A stretch of DNA of 64,000 bases from Streptomyces sp. NRRL B-3428. GTDB taxonomy: Bacteria; Actinomycetota; Actinomycetes; Streptomycetales; Streptomycetaceae. Below are positions 8,440 through 17,184 of the stretch, one piece after another. The stretch lies in NCBI GenBank assembly GCA_000721375.1, contig JOGW01000016.1:109473-173472 (forward strand), written 5' to 3'. Each line of letters begins with the position of its first letter. Position 1 is the first letter of the stretch. The notes under the pieces are model-generated. The model made no database searches and was not told the DNA's origin. It saw nothing but the letters and a program-made list of their open reading frames with translations. The translations under genes were made by a program, and so were the position numbers.

Positions 8440-9654
8440 TCAGGCGGACACGTGCGGCGAGCGCAGAGTGAGCAGGGTGATCTCGCTGGGGGCGAAGACC
8501 CGGAAGGGCGGCCCCCAGAAGCCGGTGCCGCGGCTCGTGTAGAGGAGGGTGCGGGCGCCGTGCCGGCTGAGGCCGGCCACGGCGGGCTGGTCGAGGCGCA
8601 CCAGGTGGTGGAAGGGCCAGATCTGACCGCCGTGCGTATGACCCGAGAGCTGCAGGTCGACACCTGCCGCCGACGCCCGGTCGATGAACTTGGGCTGATG
8701 GGCCAGGAGCAGGACGGGAAGCTTCGGGTCGACCCCGTCGAGGGCCGCGTCGAGCTGCGCACGATGACCGGCCAGGCCCGAGTGCTCGGCGGTGACATCG
8801 TCCACACCGGCGACCACGAGAGTGTCGCCGCCCTGTGCGAGCAACAGATGGCGGTTGCGCAGGGGCTGCCAGCCCAACTTGTCCATCAGGTCGACCCAGC
8901 CCTGCGCCTGGCTGTAGTACTCGTGATTGCCGGTGACGTAGACCCGGCCGTGCCGGGCCTGCACGGTGGCGAGCGGGGCGGCCTGGTCATGCCGGCGCTC
9001 CGCCGTGCCGTCGGCGATGTCCCCGGTGTGGCACACCAGGTCGGCGTCCAGGCTGTTGACCACGTCGCAGACCCGGGCGGACCATCGGGCGCGATCGAGC
9101 GGGCCGTAGTGCGTGTCGGTGATGAGTACGACGCGCAGCCCGTCCAATCCGGTGCCCAGGCGCGGCAGTCGCACATCAAGGCTGCGCACTCGCGGGACCC
9201 GGCGCGCTTCGGCATATCCCCAGGCCAGGAGCGCGGCGGTGACGCCGAGCGCTGCCCAGGTGACGATCCGGGCCCGGCCTTGGCCGTCGCCGACCCCGGC
9301 CAGCCACAGGCCGGACCGCAGCACGACGGAGAGCAGAACCGACCAGGTGAACAGCACCCAGACACTGCCCAGCAAAGTGGCCCCGAGCACCGCCGCCCCG
9401 TCCTGCTGCCGCCGGCCGAGACCTCGCACCATCGCGACCGGCATCGCGACAAGACCGACAGCGCACAGACATGTGGCGCCGAGCGTGAGCGCCGCCGGCC
9501 AGTGCTGTCCGGTGTACAGCAGCAACCAGCAGGGCACGGACCACAGCAGTACGGGAGCGATCAGCGGCAGATAGCGCATGAGGCGAAGCACCCGGCTCGG
9601 CCGGGCCGGATCCGCCGTGCGCTGAGCGGATCCGGATTCGCTGGTGTCGGTCAC
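8440..9654 (-). CDS. Membrane-anchored calcineurin-like metallophosphoesterase
   Basis: The 404-residue protein has four to five N-terminal membrane helices (about residues 25-150), then a calcineurin-like phosphoesterase domain of the YkuE type. Metal-binding blocks are LITDTHYG (D-x-H), HTGDIADG (G-D), VTGNHEYY (G-N-H-E), LLAHQP and LSGHTHGGQ (G-H-x-H). All conserved ligands are present, so a two-metal phosphodiesterase or phosphatase is expected, probably facing the outside as in YkuE relatives. The GTG at 9654 is preferred because aaggggaag lies just upstream; a start at 9762 would add 36 unconserved residues and overlap the chitinase terminator. The substrate is unknown. Confidence 0.9.
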   Translation of the reverse strand: MTDTSESGSAQRTADPARPSRVLRLMRYLPLIAPVLLWSVPCWLLLYTGQHWPAALTLGATCLCAVGLVAMPVAMVRGLGRRQQDGAAVLGATLLGSVWVLFTWSVLLSVVLRSGLWLAGVGDGQGRARIVTWAALGVTAALLAWGYAEARRVPRVRSLDVRLPRLGTGLDGLRVVLITDTHYGPLDRARWSARVCDVVNSLDADLVCHTGDIADGTAERRHDQAAPLATVQARHGRVYVTGNHEYYSQAQGWVDLMDKLGWQPLRNRHLLLAQGGDTLVVAGVDDVTAEHSGLAGHRAQLDAALDGVDPKLPVLLLAHQPKFIDRASAAGVDLQLSGHTHGGQIWPFHHLVRLDQPAVAGLSRHGARTLLYTSRGTGFWGPPFRVFAPSEITLLTLRSPHVSA

Positions 9655-9713
9655 GCTTCCCCTTTTCGAGCAACCTTGCTGCCGTCGCGGCACTGTAACC
9701 CGGGCATGCAAGG

Positions 9714-9753
9714 ACCCGGTGCTCCTCGGAGGTCTCCAGGAGGGGCACCGGGT
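9714..9753 (-). terminator. Second hairpin downstream of the chitinase gene
   Basis: Arms acccggtgctcct (9714-9726) and aggggcaccgggt (9741-9753) pair over 13 bases with one mismatch, between the chitinase stop and the phosphoesterase start. Confidence 0.65.
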
Positions 9754-9767
9754 CGGATCCATGCCGG

Positions 9768-9794
9768 GCCCTGCGCCTACAAGGGGCGCAGGGC
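9768..9794 (-). terminator. Terminator of the chitinase gene
   Basis: Perfect 10-base arms gccctgcgcc (9768-9777) and ggcgcagggc (9785-9794) lie directly after the chitinase stop codon. Together with the next hairpin they form a tandem terminator. Confidence 0.7.
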
Positions 9795-9801
9795 GGCGTG
9801 G

Positions 9802-11601
9802 TCACCAGCGATAGGCGTCGAAGTTCCGGCTGAACTCCCAGCCGTTGAAACGGTCCCAGTTGATGGACCAGGTCATCAGGCCGCGCAACGCCGGCCAGGT
9901 CCCGTGGGTCTGGTAGGAGCCGCAGTTCGTCTTCTTCGTCAGACAGTCGAGAGCCTTGTTCACCTCGGCGGGGGAGGTGTGCCCGTTGCCCGCGTTGGTG
10001 GAGGCGGGCAGCCCGATGGCCACCTGCTCGGGACGCAGCGCGGGGAAGACCCGGTCGGCGTTGCCCGCCACGGGGAAGCCGGTGAGGAGCATGTCGGTCA
10101 TCGCGATGTGGAAGTCGGCGCCGCCCATGGAGTGGTACTGGTTGTCGAGGCCCATGATCGAGCCCGAGTTGTAGTCCTGGACATGCAGCAGGGTGAGGTC
10201 GTCGCGCAGCGCGTGGATCACCGGAAGGTACGCGCCGGCCCGCGGATCCTGGCCGCCCCAGGGCCCCGACCCGTAGTACTGATAGCCGAGCTGCACGAAG
10301 AACGTCTCCGGCGCCATGGTCAGCACGAACTTCGAGCCGTACTTGGCCTTGAGCGTCTTGACGGCCTGAATCAGGTTCACGATCACGGGACTTGTGGGGT
10401 TGCGGAAGTCGGTGTCGCCGGTCTGCAGGGACAGCGAGTGCCCCTCGAAGTCGATGTCGAGGCCGTCGAGCCGGTACTCGTCGATGATCTTCGAGACGGA
10501 GGTGACGAACGCGTCACGCGCCGAGGTCGTGGCCAGCTGCACCTGCCCGTTCTGCCCGCCGATCGATATCAGGACCTTCTTGCCCGCGGCCTGCTTGGCG
10601 AGGATCGCGGCCTTGAAATCCGCCTCGGACTCCACGTTCGGGCACTCCGTCTGCGGACACAGCTTGAAGCGGATGTCGCCCGAGGTCACCGAAGTCGGCT
10701 CGCCGAAGGCCAGGTTGATGACGTCCCAGGACTCGGGCACGTCCGCCATCCGCGTATAGCCGGATCCGTTGGCGAAGCTCGCGTGCAGGTAGCCGACGAG
10801 GGCGTGCGCGGGAAGATCGCCGCCAGGGTTGCCGCCGCCGGTGGAGGTTGTGGCGGAGACCGAGGCGGACTTGGGGGAGTCGCCCGCGCTGTTGCCCGCG
10901 GTGACCTGGAAGGTGTACGCCGTGGCGGGGCTGAGACCGGAGACGGTGGCCGAGGTGCCGCTCGCCGTCGCCACCTGGTTGCCGTTCGCGTACACCGTGT
11001 AGCGCGTGGCGCCCGGGACCGCGGACCAGGACAGCGGCACGGTGGTGCTCGTGGGGGTGCCCGCCGTCAGACCGGTCGGCGCCGTGGGCACCTGCACCGG
11101 AGCGCCGCCCGGCCCGATGAGGGAGAGATCGTCGGCCTGGTAGGCGGCCGTCCCGTACCAGCCGTGGGTGTAGATGGTCACCGAGGTGGTGGAGGCGCCC
11201 GTACGGAAGGTCGTGCTCAACTTCTGCCAGTCGGGCGCCGATTGCGTCCAGGTGGAGACATCGGTGGTACCGGTACCCGACGCCCCCAGGTACACGTAGC
11301 TGCCGCGTACCCAACCGCTCAGTGTGTACGCGGAGTCGGGCTGCACGGTGATCGTCTGGGAGCACTTGGCGTTGTCGCTGCCGGCCGGGGTCGCCTGCAG
11401 AGCTTTCGTGCCGCCGTGTACGGGGGTGGAGATCGCCGCCCCGCTGCCCGCGCTGCAGCTCCAGCCGTCAAGTCCGACTTCGAAACCGCCGTTACGTGCC
11501 AACTCGACGTCGGCCGCGTGCGCGGCGGGGACGGTGACGAGCAGGCCGCACGCGGCGAGCACTGCCGCCAGTACGGCGGCCAGGGGTCTGTGGCGTTCCA
11601 C
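9802..11601 (-). CDS. Secreted GH18 chitinase with CBM and FnIII modules
   Basis: This 599-residue exported chitinase hydrolyses beta-1,4-linked N-acetylglucosamine polymers. A signal peptide ends near AHA-AD (residue ~30). A carbohydrate-binding jelly-roll (VELARNGGFEVGLDGW) spans about 30-165, an FnIII domain about 170-255, and a GH18 barrel 262-599. The active-site motif is complete: DGLDIDFEG with catalytic Glu386 and the Asp residues at 382 and 384. SIGGQNG is the conserved third strand and MTWSINWDR the final strand. This architecture is common in Streptomyces family 18 chitinases. Two dre-like palindromes sit 44-77 bp upstream, so repression by DasR, relieved by amino-sugar phosphates, is likely. 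Paired hairpins follow the stop. Confidence 0.95.
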   Translation of the reverse strand: MERHRPLAAVLAAVLAACGLLVTVPAAHAADVELARNGGFEVGLDGWSCSAGSGAAISTPVHGGTKALQATPAGSDNAKCSQTITVQPDSAYTLSGWVRGSYVYLGASGTGTTDVSTWTQSAPDWQKLSTTFRTGASTTSVTIYTHGWYGTAAYQADDLSLIGPGGAPVQVPTAPTGLTAGTPTSTTVPLSWSAVPGATRYTVYANGNQVATASGTSATVSGLSPATAYTFQVTAGNSAGDSPKSASVSATTSTGGGNPGGDLPAHALVGYLHASFANGSGYTRMADVPESWDVINLAFGEPTSVTSGDIRFKLCPQTECPNVESEADFKAAILAKQAAGKKVLISIGGQNGQVQLATTSARDAFVTSVSKIIDEYRLDGLDIDFEGHSLSLQTGDTDFRNPTSPVIVNLIQAVKTLKAKYGSKFVLTMAPETFFVQLGYQYYGSGPWGGQDPRAGAYLPVIHALRDDLTLLHVQDYNSGSIMGLDNQYHSMGGADFHIAMTDMLLTGFPVAGNADRVFPALRPEQVAIGLPASTNAGNGHTSPAEVNKALDCLTKKTNCGSYQTHGTWPALRGLMTWSINWDRFNGWEFSRNFDAYRW

Positions 11602-11644
11602 AACTGCCTCCAGGGGGGACCCGACGAGGGGGAGTGGCGCACAG

Positions 11645-11678
11645 CTTGGTCCAGACCAATGCAGTGGTCAAGACCACA
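11645..11678 (-). promoter_or_regulatory. Two DasR-responsive elements (dre) before the chitinase
   Basis: Two 16-bp palindromes lie two bases apart: cttggtccagaccaat at 11645-11660 and agtggtcaagaccaca at 11663-11678. Each matches the known dre core TGGTCTAGACCA with one or two changes. Streptomyces chi promoters also carry paired 12-bp TGGTCCAGACC-type repeats at this place. Position and sequence support control by amino-sugar signalling; binding itself is inferred. Confidence 0.8.
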
Positions 11679-11841
11679 GCCGGATACCGCGGAAATTGCC
11701 GCCTCGTACGCAACACGTCCTGAACCACCTGCAGTTGTCGGACCAAGGCGCATCACGGCCCGGCCGAGTTGGTCGGCCCTACGACGGCCGACAGGCCGGC
11801 GACGCGCAGGAAGCGCATCGCCGGCCCGTTGCGGGTTCAGG
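11679..11841. other. Intergene between small secreted protein and chitinase
   Basis: No gene is visible. The part next to the chitinase holds its dre sites (separate entry). The rest contains GC-rich interrupted repeats of ggccg/cggcc near 11758-11800 that could terminate the small secreted-protein gene lying upstream on the minus strand is not possible; they would serve transcripts from either side only weakly. Confidence 0.3.
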
Positions 11842-12243
11842 TCAGGCGGCCACCTGGCCGCGGCCGACACCGGATCCCTCGAAGTCGAGCCAGTACCCGA
11901 CGCCGTCGATGACGTTCGACGCGGCGGCGGTCCATTGGCCGGCCGGGGCGGTGCGGTAGGCGTTGCACGAGCCGTTCGACTGCCAGCAGACTCTGACCCG
12001 GCGGGTGGCGGTCGGCTTGACGTTGATGTCGAGGCAGTTGCCGGTGGTGTAGGTGTAGTTGGCTCCCGTCGGCCAGAAGCCGATGTTGTCGGTCGTGTAG
12101 CTCTTCGCACTCCCGTAGCAGCTCAGGGTCGCGGCGGGCGCGATGGCGGCACTGTCCGCGGAAGCGGTGGTCGCGAGGCCGAGTCCGCTGCCGAGGACGA
12201 TGGCGGTCAGCGCGAACGGGGCGACTCGTGAACGTATACGCAC
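11842..12243 (-). CDS. Small secreted cysteine-containing protein
   Basis: The product has 133 residues: a signal peptide (FALTAIVLGSGLGLATTASA, cleaved near residue 30) and a mature part of about 100 residues with four cysteines (SCYGS, GNCLD, RVCWQ, GSCNA), which suggests two disulfides. Similar small secreted proteins of unknown role are common in Streptomyces. The mature part is rich in Tyr, Trp and Thr and looks like a small beta-sandwich. The gene lies directly upstream of the chitinase on the same strand but is separated from it by 240 bp carrying the dre sites, so it is probably not in one operon. A role in binding polysaccharide or in antifungal activity would be speculation. Confidence 0.85.
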   Translation of the reverse strand: MRIRSRVAPFALTAIVLGSGLGLATTASADSAAIAPAATLSCYGSAKSYTTDNIGFWPTGANYTYTTGNCLDINVKPTATRRVRVCWQSNGSCNAYRTAPAGQWTAAASNVIDGVGYWLDFEGSGVGRGQVAA

Positions 12244-12290
12244 AGCTGATTCCCCTCAGGTGCAACCGGTGTGTGTGGTCAGCACGGAAC

Positions 12291-13340
12291 CTAACCGTCC
12301 GCGTCGGCCGGGACATTAGCTGCCTGCGACCCGTCCTTGGCAATGCGCGTCAGCGTGTGCAGGAGCCGGTACTCCCCGGGAGGCATCCCGTACACCGAGC
12401 GGAAGGCCCGGGAGAAGTCGGCCGCGCGCGGGTACCCCCACCGCGCACCCACCGCGTGCACGGGCATCTCGGCCTGGCGTGGATCGGTCAGCGCCTGTGC
12501 GGCTCGTCCCAGGCGCAGCAGGCGTACGAGCTCACTGGCGGTGGTGCCCTCGGCGCGGAAGAGGCGCTGCAGCGAGCGGACCGAGATCTGGTGGGCGGCG
12601 GCGATGGAGCCCGGCGAGAGTTCCGGATGGTTGAGGTTGTGCCGGATGAACGAGTGGATCCGCAACGACAGGACTCGCTCCCGCGCATCTGCCTGCAGCG
12701 CGTCCCGCTCCAGCCGGTGCGCCAGCACCGCACCCACCAGATCGACCATGACGGTGCCGAGCCGTGCCCGGTCATGGACGCTCGTGGATCCGCCGCCACC
12801 CGCCACCAGCCCGCGCAGGAACTGCGCCAGCAGCAAGCCGGGACCCTGTGCGGCCTGGATCGGTGCGGCGATCAAGGTGGCGGCCTGCTGCGCGGGGACC
12901 GGCAGCAGCCGTCTGGGCACATGCACGATGACCGACGCGGGACGCTTGCCGCCGGGGCGGGAGGGCGCCGAGCGGGCCTCGAAGGGCTGCGAGCTGTCGT
13001 ACAGGACGAGTTGACCGGGCGTGATTTCACAGCTTCGCTGTGCCTGGGCGAGCAACTTGCGCCCGGAGGTGAGCAGTTCGAGCTGGTACGTCTCCGGATC
13101 CGAGCGTTTGACCAGCGCGGCGGTCCGCACGGCTGTCTCCGCCGCGCGGGAGACGGAGTTCACCGACGCACTCCCCAGCGAGAGCGCCGCGACACGGACG
13201 GGAAACGCCCCGTCGTGCTCCGGTCGAACCCGCGTGGGCAGTGAGGACGCCAGCGTCGTCTCATTCCACCACTCGGCCTGATCCCGAAGCGGAACTCCAC
13301 GACTGTCGTACACCAGCTCCAATGCCGCCCCCAACGCCAC
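12291..13340 (-). CDS. AraC-family transcriptional regulator
   Basis: The 349-residue regulator has an N-terminal AraC-binding-like sensor domain (about residues 30-215, with ITPGQLVLYDSSQPFE, typical of the Streptomyces group) and a C-terminal double helix-turn-helix (about 240-345, with SPGSIAAAHQISVRSLQRLF and GYPRAADFSRAFRSVYGMPPG). It should bind DNA as an activator responding to a small molecule. The GTG at 13340 is the first in-frame start and yields the full sensor domain. It lies downstream of the SnoaL-like gene on the same strand, but a strong hairpin separates them, so independent transcription is likely. Target genes cannot be told from the sequence. Confidence 0.93.
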   Translation of the reverse strand: MALGAALELVYDSRGVPLRDQAEWWNETTLASSLPTRVRPEHDGAFPVRVAALSLGSASVNSVSRAAETAVRTAALVKRSDPETYQLELLTSGRKLLAQAQRSCEITPGQLVLYDSSQPFEARSAPSRPGGKRPASVIVHVPRRLLPVPAQQAATLIAAPIQAAQGPGLLLAQFLRGLVAGGGGSTSVHDRARLGTVMVDLVGAVLAHRLERDALQADARERVLSLRIHSFIRHNLNHPELSPGSIAAAHQISVRSLQRLFRAEGTTASELVRLLRLGRAAQALTDPRQAEMPVHAVGARWGYPRAADFSRAFRSVYGMPPGEYRLLHTLTRIAKDGSQAANVPADADG

Positions 13341-13448
13341 CGTGACAAACGCATGACAACTTACGTGGCGTGGCGGCCCCTGGACGGTTCGTTACGACGT
13401 TTGTCCTGATCTCTGCGCTGCCGTTGTGGCGTCCCAGCTACAGAGATG

Positions 13449-13484
13449 CACCTGCCGGCCGAGCGGACGCCCGGCCGGCAGGTG
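13449..13484 (-). terminator. Terminator after the SnoaL-like gene
   Basis: Perfect 13-base arms cacctgccggccg (13449-13461) and cggccggcaggtg (13472-13484) lie 24 bases beyond the stop codon of the gene ending at 13508. Confidence 0.8.
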
Positions 13485-13507
13485 TCGACGCGACAAGTCG
13501 AAGCGGC

Positions 13508-14161
13508 TCAGCCGCCGTGCGCGACCGGGCAGCCGCCCGTCATCGACCCGAGGAACGCGTTCGGGTCGTAGTAGTGCTCGACCTCCAGCAGGCGGAGGTC
13601 GTCGCTGACCTTGGCGATGCTCACTCCGTACATCTCGATCTTCTCGCCGGTCGGCGCGAAGCCCTTGTACTCGCCGGTGAAGGTGCCCCAGTGCCGCCAC
13701 TTGAAGGTGACGACCGGCGGCGGCGAGATCACTTCGAGCACCTCCCAGAAGAACCCTTCCGGGAATGCCGTGTGGAACACCTCGTGGGAGGACTCGAAGG
13801 ACTCCTGCCCGTAGAAGATGCTGTCGCCGATGAGGATGTTGTAACTGCCCTGGTCGACGATGTCCGCCGCGTTCGCCCAGGCGCCTCCGTTGACGCGTGT
13901 ACGGAACTTCTCGGTGACCATCGAGACCCAGGTGGCCGGATCCTTCTTGTGCGAGACCTCCATCTCGAAGACCTGCACGATGCTCTCGACGATCGCGTCG
14001 AGCGAACCGGACTCGTGCTGCTTGGTCCGCTGCTGCGGCATCACCGTGTGCGAGTAGTGATAGTCGGGAGCTTCCTCGCGCCAGTCCGAGGCAGCCGCCG
14101 CGGCGATCACCGCGTCACGCCCCTGAAGCCACAGAGGAGCAGTGGTTTCCGCCTGTGTCAT
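13508..14161 (-). CDS. SnoaL/NTF2-like protein
   Basis: The 217-residue soluble protein has the feel of the SnoaL/NTF2-like cone fold: repeated aromatic strands such as FKWRHWGTFTGEYKGFAPTGEKIEMYGVS are split here between residues 165 and 195, followed by the LLEVEHYYDPNAFLGSM ending that is usual in ester-cyclase-like SnoaL proteins. Such proteins bind small hydrophobic molecules, and some are cyclases or isomerases. No polyketide genes are near, so the substrate is unknown. The ATG at 14161 has aaggg 7 bases upstream; the longer in-frame start at 14263 adds an unrelated leader and is rejected. It has its own terminator. Confidence 0.8.
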   Translation of the reverse strand: MTQAETTAPLWLQGRDAVIAAAAASDWREEAPDYHYSHTVMPQQRTKQHESGSLDAIVESIVQVFEMEVSHKKDPATWVSMVTEKFRTRVNGGAWANAADIVDQGSYNILIGDSIFYGQESFESSHEVFHTAFPEGFFWEVLEVISPPPVVTFKWRHWGTFTGEYKGFAPTGEKIEMYGVSIAKVSDDLRLLEVEHYYDPNAFLGSMTGGCPVAHGG

Positions 14162-14315
14162 GCCAACACCCTTCGCAGCACTGGTAGTTGCGCAGATACT
14201 GGCGCAGTCAACCTTTGGCCACAAGTCCACAACTTCTGAACACTTCAGATCGTTAACTTTCACAGAGTGAGCAAGAAGTGACGGTGTGCCGGGGAGTCCG
14301 CTTCGGCTGTCTGCC

Positions 14316-14340
14316 GTTCACCCGAGGAGTTCGGGTGAAC
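14316..14340 (-). terminator. Hairpin over the stop codon of the acyl-CoA oxidase gene
   Basis: Perfect arms gttcacccga (14316-14325) and tcgggtgaac (14331-14340) enclose the stop codon at 14318-14320. Termination right at the end of the gene is plausible. Confidence 0.55.
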
Positions 14341-16276
14341 GCAGCATCGGCTTCGGTACGTTCCACGCATCCACGAGATCGACCGCGACCGCCCGGACTT
14401 TGCGACAGAGATCGTTCACCTCGCGGCGCATGGTCTTGGAGCGCTGGACCGACAGCCGGCCGTGCTCCATGAACCAGGCGCGATCGTCCTCGATCGTGCA
14501 GAGGGCGAACAGATCGCAGAGCAGCCCCAGGGCGACCTTCTCGTCCCCGTCCGGCAGTCCACGCACCCGCTCGACGAACGCTTCCAGCACCAGTCGCTCG
14601 ACATGCGCGGACGCCACCGCGATGACATGGTCCTGGACCTGCGAGAAGACCAAGCCGGGCGGCCCGCCCTGGTCGACGCCGCGCTTGAGGCGGCGCGCGA
14701 GCCCGGTGAGCATGTGCTCCTCGCGGAAGCGAAGCATCGCCAGCTGATACTCCGAATCCAGCAGCCCGGCCTCCTGGTCCCATTCGTCCCCGCCGGGCAG
14801 CAGGTCCCGTACACGCTCCAGGAGTTTGTGCACCGCGGTCTTCTCGATGAGCGTCTCGATGGCCAGATTCGCGACGTAACGCACCATGCCCCGCTGGTCC
14901 AGGTCCTCGAACGCGCTGGCGTGGTGCGTCAGCATGCCCTTCGCCACGAGCTGGAGCAGGACGTGGTTGTCGCCTTCGAACGTCGTGAAGACATCACTGT
15001 CGGCCTTGAGCGCGGCGAACCTGTTCACCGCGAGATATCCGGCCCCGCCGCACGCCTCGCGGCACTCCTGAACGGTCCGGGTGGCGTGCCAGGTCCCGAG
15101 CGCCTTGAGGCCGGCGGCCCGTGACTCCAGCTCCCGCCGCGCGAGGTCGTCATCCGTATCGGCGGTGAAGACATCGTGCAGCCGGCCGCGTACGACGTCC
15201 TGGGCGAAGTGCAGCGCGTAGGTACGCGCGAGCAACGGGAGCAACCGGCGCTGATGGGTGCCGTAGTCGAGGAGCAGTTGTTCCTCGGAGTCCGAAGCGG
15301 CCGTGAACTGCCGTCGCCTGGCGGCGTATTTGACGGCGATCGTCAGCGCGACCTTGCTCGCGTTGATCGCGGCGCCGGCGACACTGACCCGTCCCTGCAC
15401 GAGCGTGCCGAGCATGGTGAAGAAGCGCCGGCCGGGGTTCTCGATCTCACTGTGGTACGCGCCTTCGGGAGTGACGTCGGCGAACCGGTTGAGCAGCGCC
15501 TCACGCGGCACACGCACTCCGTCGAACCAGATCCGTCCGTTGTCCACGCCGTTCAGGCCCATCTTGCGGCCGTCGTCCTCGATCCGTACGCCCGGCGCCG
15601 GCGCCCCGTCGACACGGATCGGCACCACGAACGCGTGCACGCCTTCCTGCTCGCCGCCGACCTCGAGCTGCGCGAACACCACAGCCAGCTCGGCATGCCG
15701 GGCCGCGTTGCCGATGTAGTCCTTGCGCGCCTGGTCCCCGTCGGTGGTGATCACGAACTCCGCGGTGTCCTGGTCGTAGCGAGCCACCGTGCGCAGCGCC
15801 TGCACGTCCGAGCCGTGCCCGGTCTCCGTCATCGCGAAGCAGCCCATCAGCTCACCGGTGATCAGACGCGGGAGGTAGGCCTCGTGGTGCCGCTCGGTGC
15901 CCAGGTGCAGGATCGCGCCACCGAAAAGACCGAACTGCACCCCGGTCTTCACCAGCACCGACAGGTCACCGAAGGCCAGCGTCTCGAACGCGGCGATCGA
16001 GGCCCCGACATCCCCGCCACCGCCGTGGGCCTGAGGAAAGCCCATCCCGGTCTGGCCCGTCGCCGCCATCTCGACGACGACATCGCGCACTCGGTCCCGG
16101 AACGCGTCCAGGCCGAGCCGCTCGGCGTCCTCGAGCACACTCGCGTGCTTCGTCAGATTCGTGCGCACCAGATCGCGGATCCCGCCGTACTCCCCGTCGA
16201 GGAGCGCAGTGAGAGCCTTGACGTCGACGGAGGGCTGCACATAGCCGTTCGGTGAAGCTGCGCTTTCGTTGACCAT
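14318..16276 (-). CDS. Acyl-CoA oxidase/dehydrogenase (ACOX-type)
   Basis: This 652-residue flavoenzyme catalyses alpha,beta-dehydrogenation of an acyl-CoA. Its length and layout match acyl-CoA oxidases rather than 380-residue dehydrogenases: a helical N-terminal domain, a middle beta-domain with FAMTETGHGSDV (flavin contact) and KDYIGNAARHA, a helical FAD domain with YAARRRQF, ECREACGGAGYLAVNRF and TFEGDNHVLLQ (the Glu of FEGDN is the ACOX base), and a C-terminal ACOX domain. No membrane or signal segment is present. The start at 16276 has no competing candidate. It lies 107 bp downstream of the VWA gene on the same strand. Its substrate is unknown. Confidence 0.93.
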   Translation of the reverse strand: MVNESAASPNGYVQPSVDVKALTALLDGEYGGIRDLVRTNLTKHASVLEDAERLGLDAFRDRVRDVVVEMAATGQTGMGFPQAHGGGGDVGASIAAFETLAFGDLSVLVKTGVQFGLFGGAILHLGTERHHEAYLPRLITGELMGCFAMTETGHGSDVQALRTVARYDQDTAEFVITTDGDQARKDYIGNAARHAELAVVFAQLEVGGEQEGVHAFVVPIRVDGAPAPGVRIEDDGRKMGLNGVDNGRIWFDGVRVPREALLNRFADVTPEGAYHSEIENPGRRFFTMLGTLVQGRVSVAGAAINASKVALTIAVKYAARRRQFTAASDSEEQLLLDYGTHQRRLLPLLARTYALHFAQDVVRGRLHDVFTADTDDDLARRELESRAAGLKALGTWHATRTVQECREACGGAGYLAVNRFAALKADSDVFTTFEGDNHVLLQLVAKGMLTHHASAFEDLDQRGMVRYVANLAIETLIEKTAVHKLLERVRDLLPGGDEWDQEAGLLDSEYQLAMLRFREEHMLTGLARRLKRGVDQGGPPGLVFSQVQDHVIAVASAHVERLVLEAFVERVRGLPDGDEKVALGLLCDLFALCTIEDDRAWFMEHGRLSVQRSKTMRREVNDLCRKVRAVAVDLVDAWNVPKPMLRSPELLG

Positions 16277-16383
16277 GTGGCCCCGCTACCCGCCCTCGCT
16301 CCGGGCAAAGCCCGATAGGCCGATGATCGGCCCGCTCGGGTGAGCAGGTCACCCCGAGTGCCCCACGAGGGCTGGGGGCGCGG

Positions 16384-17109
16384 TCAGGAGCTCGCGTGGA
16401 TGCCCTGGGTCCGGGCGGCGGACAGCCACTGCGGAAACTCCCGCACCAGTTGGTCGTACAGCACGTCATCCGGTACGGACAGCGGATTCTGCCCGGCGTG
16501 GAAGAAGCCGGCGTTGTCGACGACCCGCTTCCCGGGTACGTCGAGTTCGTCGAGTTTGCGCAGGAAGTCGAACTGCCTGCTCGTCGGGTCACCGAACCCG
16601 ATGAACTGCCAGAACAGCGGCAGTTTCGCCGCCTTGCACAAGTAACGCTCCGCAGCGAGCTTGTTGATCGGTCCGCCGTCGGTCTGGAAGACGACGAGCG
16701 CCGGGGCGGTGACACCGCTGTCCAGGTAGTGGTCGATGACCGCGTCCATCGCCAGGTGATAGCTGGTCTTGCCCATGTGGCCGAGCCCGGACACGATCTG
16801 CTCGACGCGGCCCTGGTGGCGGGCCAGCTCGATCGTCTCGACCGCGTCGATGTCGGTGGAGAAGAAGACGGTGGGCACGCGGCCGTCGTCGTCCAGATGG
16901 GCCGAGAGCCCCAGGACACGGTCGGCGAGCGCCTGCACGCTGCCGTTCTTGTAGTACGGCTTCATCGACCCGGAGTAGTCCACCACCAGGTACACGGCGG
17001 CCCGTTGTCCGTCGAGCCCGTGCTTGGTGAGAGATATCCCGGCACTCTTGTAGAGGCTGACCAGCGCCGGCGCTGTCTCCTCCACCTTGCGCAGACTGAT
17101 CGCCGCCAC
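16384..17109 (-). CDS. VWA-domain protein (TerY/TerF-like)
   Basis: The 241-residue cytosolic protein consists of one von Willebrand factor A domain. The MIDAS metal site is complete, with DYSGS (Asp44, Ser46, Ser48) and later FQTDGGP. The sequence is of the kind linked to tellurium-resistance/stress (Ter) systems: ISLTKHGLDGQRAAVYLVVDY opens it, split as ISLTKHGLDG followed by QRAAVYLVVDY, and FWQFIGFGDPTSRQFDFL closes the fold. TerD-type partners are not in this window, so it is a stand-alone copy. It probably binds a partner in a metal-dependent way; its exact role is unknown. ATG at 17109. Confidence 0.9.
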   Translation of the reverse strand: MAAISLRKVEETAPALVSLYKSAGISLTKHGLDGQRAAVYLVVDYSGSMKPYYKNGSVQALADRVLGLSAHLDDDGRVPTVFFSTDIDAVETIELARHQGRVEQIVSGLGHMGKTSYHLAMDAVIDHYLDSGVTAPALVVFQTDGGPINKLAAERYLCKAAKLPLFWQFIGFGDPTSRQFDFLRKLDELDVPGKRVVDNAGFFHAGQNPLSVPDDVLYDQLVREFPQWLSAARTQGIHASS

Positions 17110-17184
17110 TACGCCCGCCTTCGGTTCGCCGTATGTACCGGCCTGTGAGATTACGGCACATCACCGACAGATTCGGCGGCGCGG

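Noticed and set aside
8239..12231. Very long plus-strand open frame across the phosphoesterase, chitinase and small secreted protein
   Set aside because: Product is Arg/Gly/His-rich with no domain; minus-strand genes have complete catalytic motifs.
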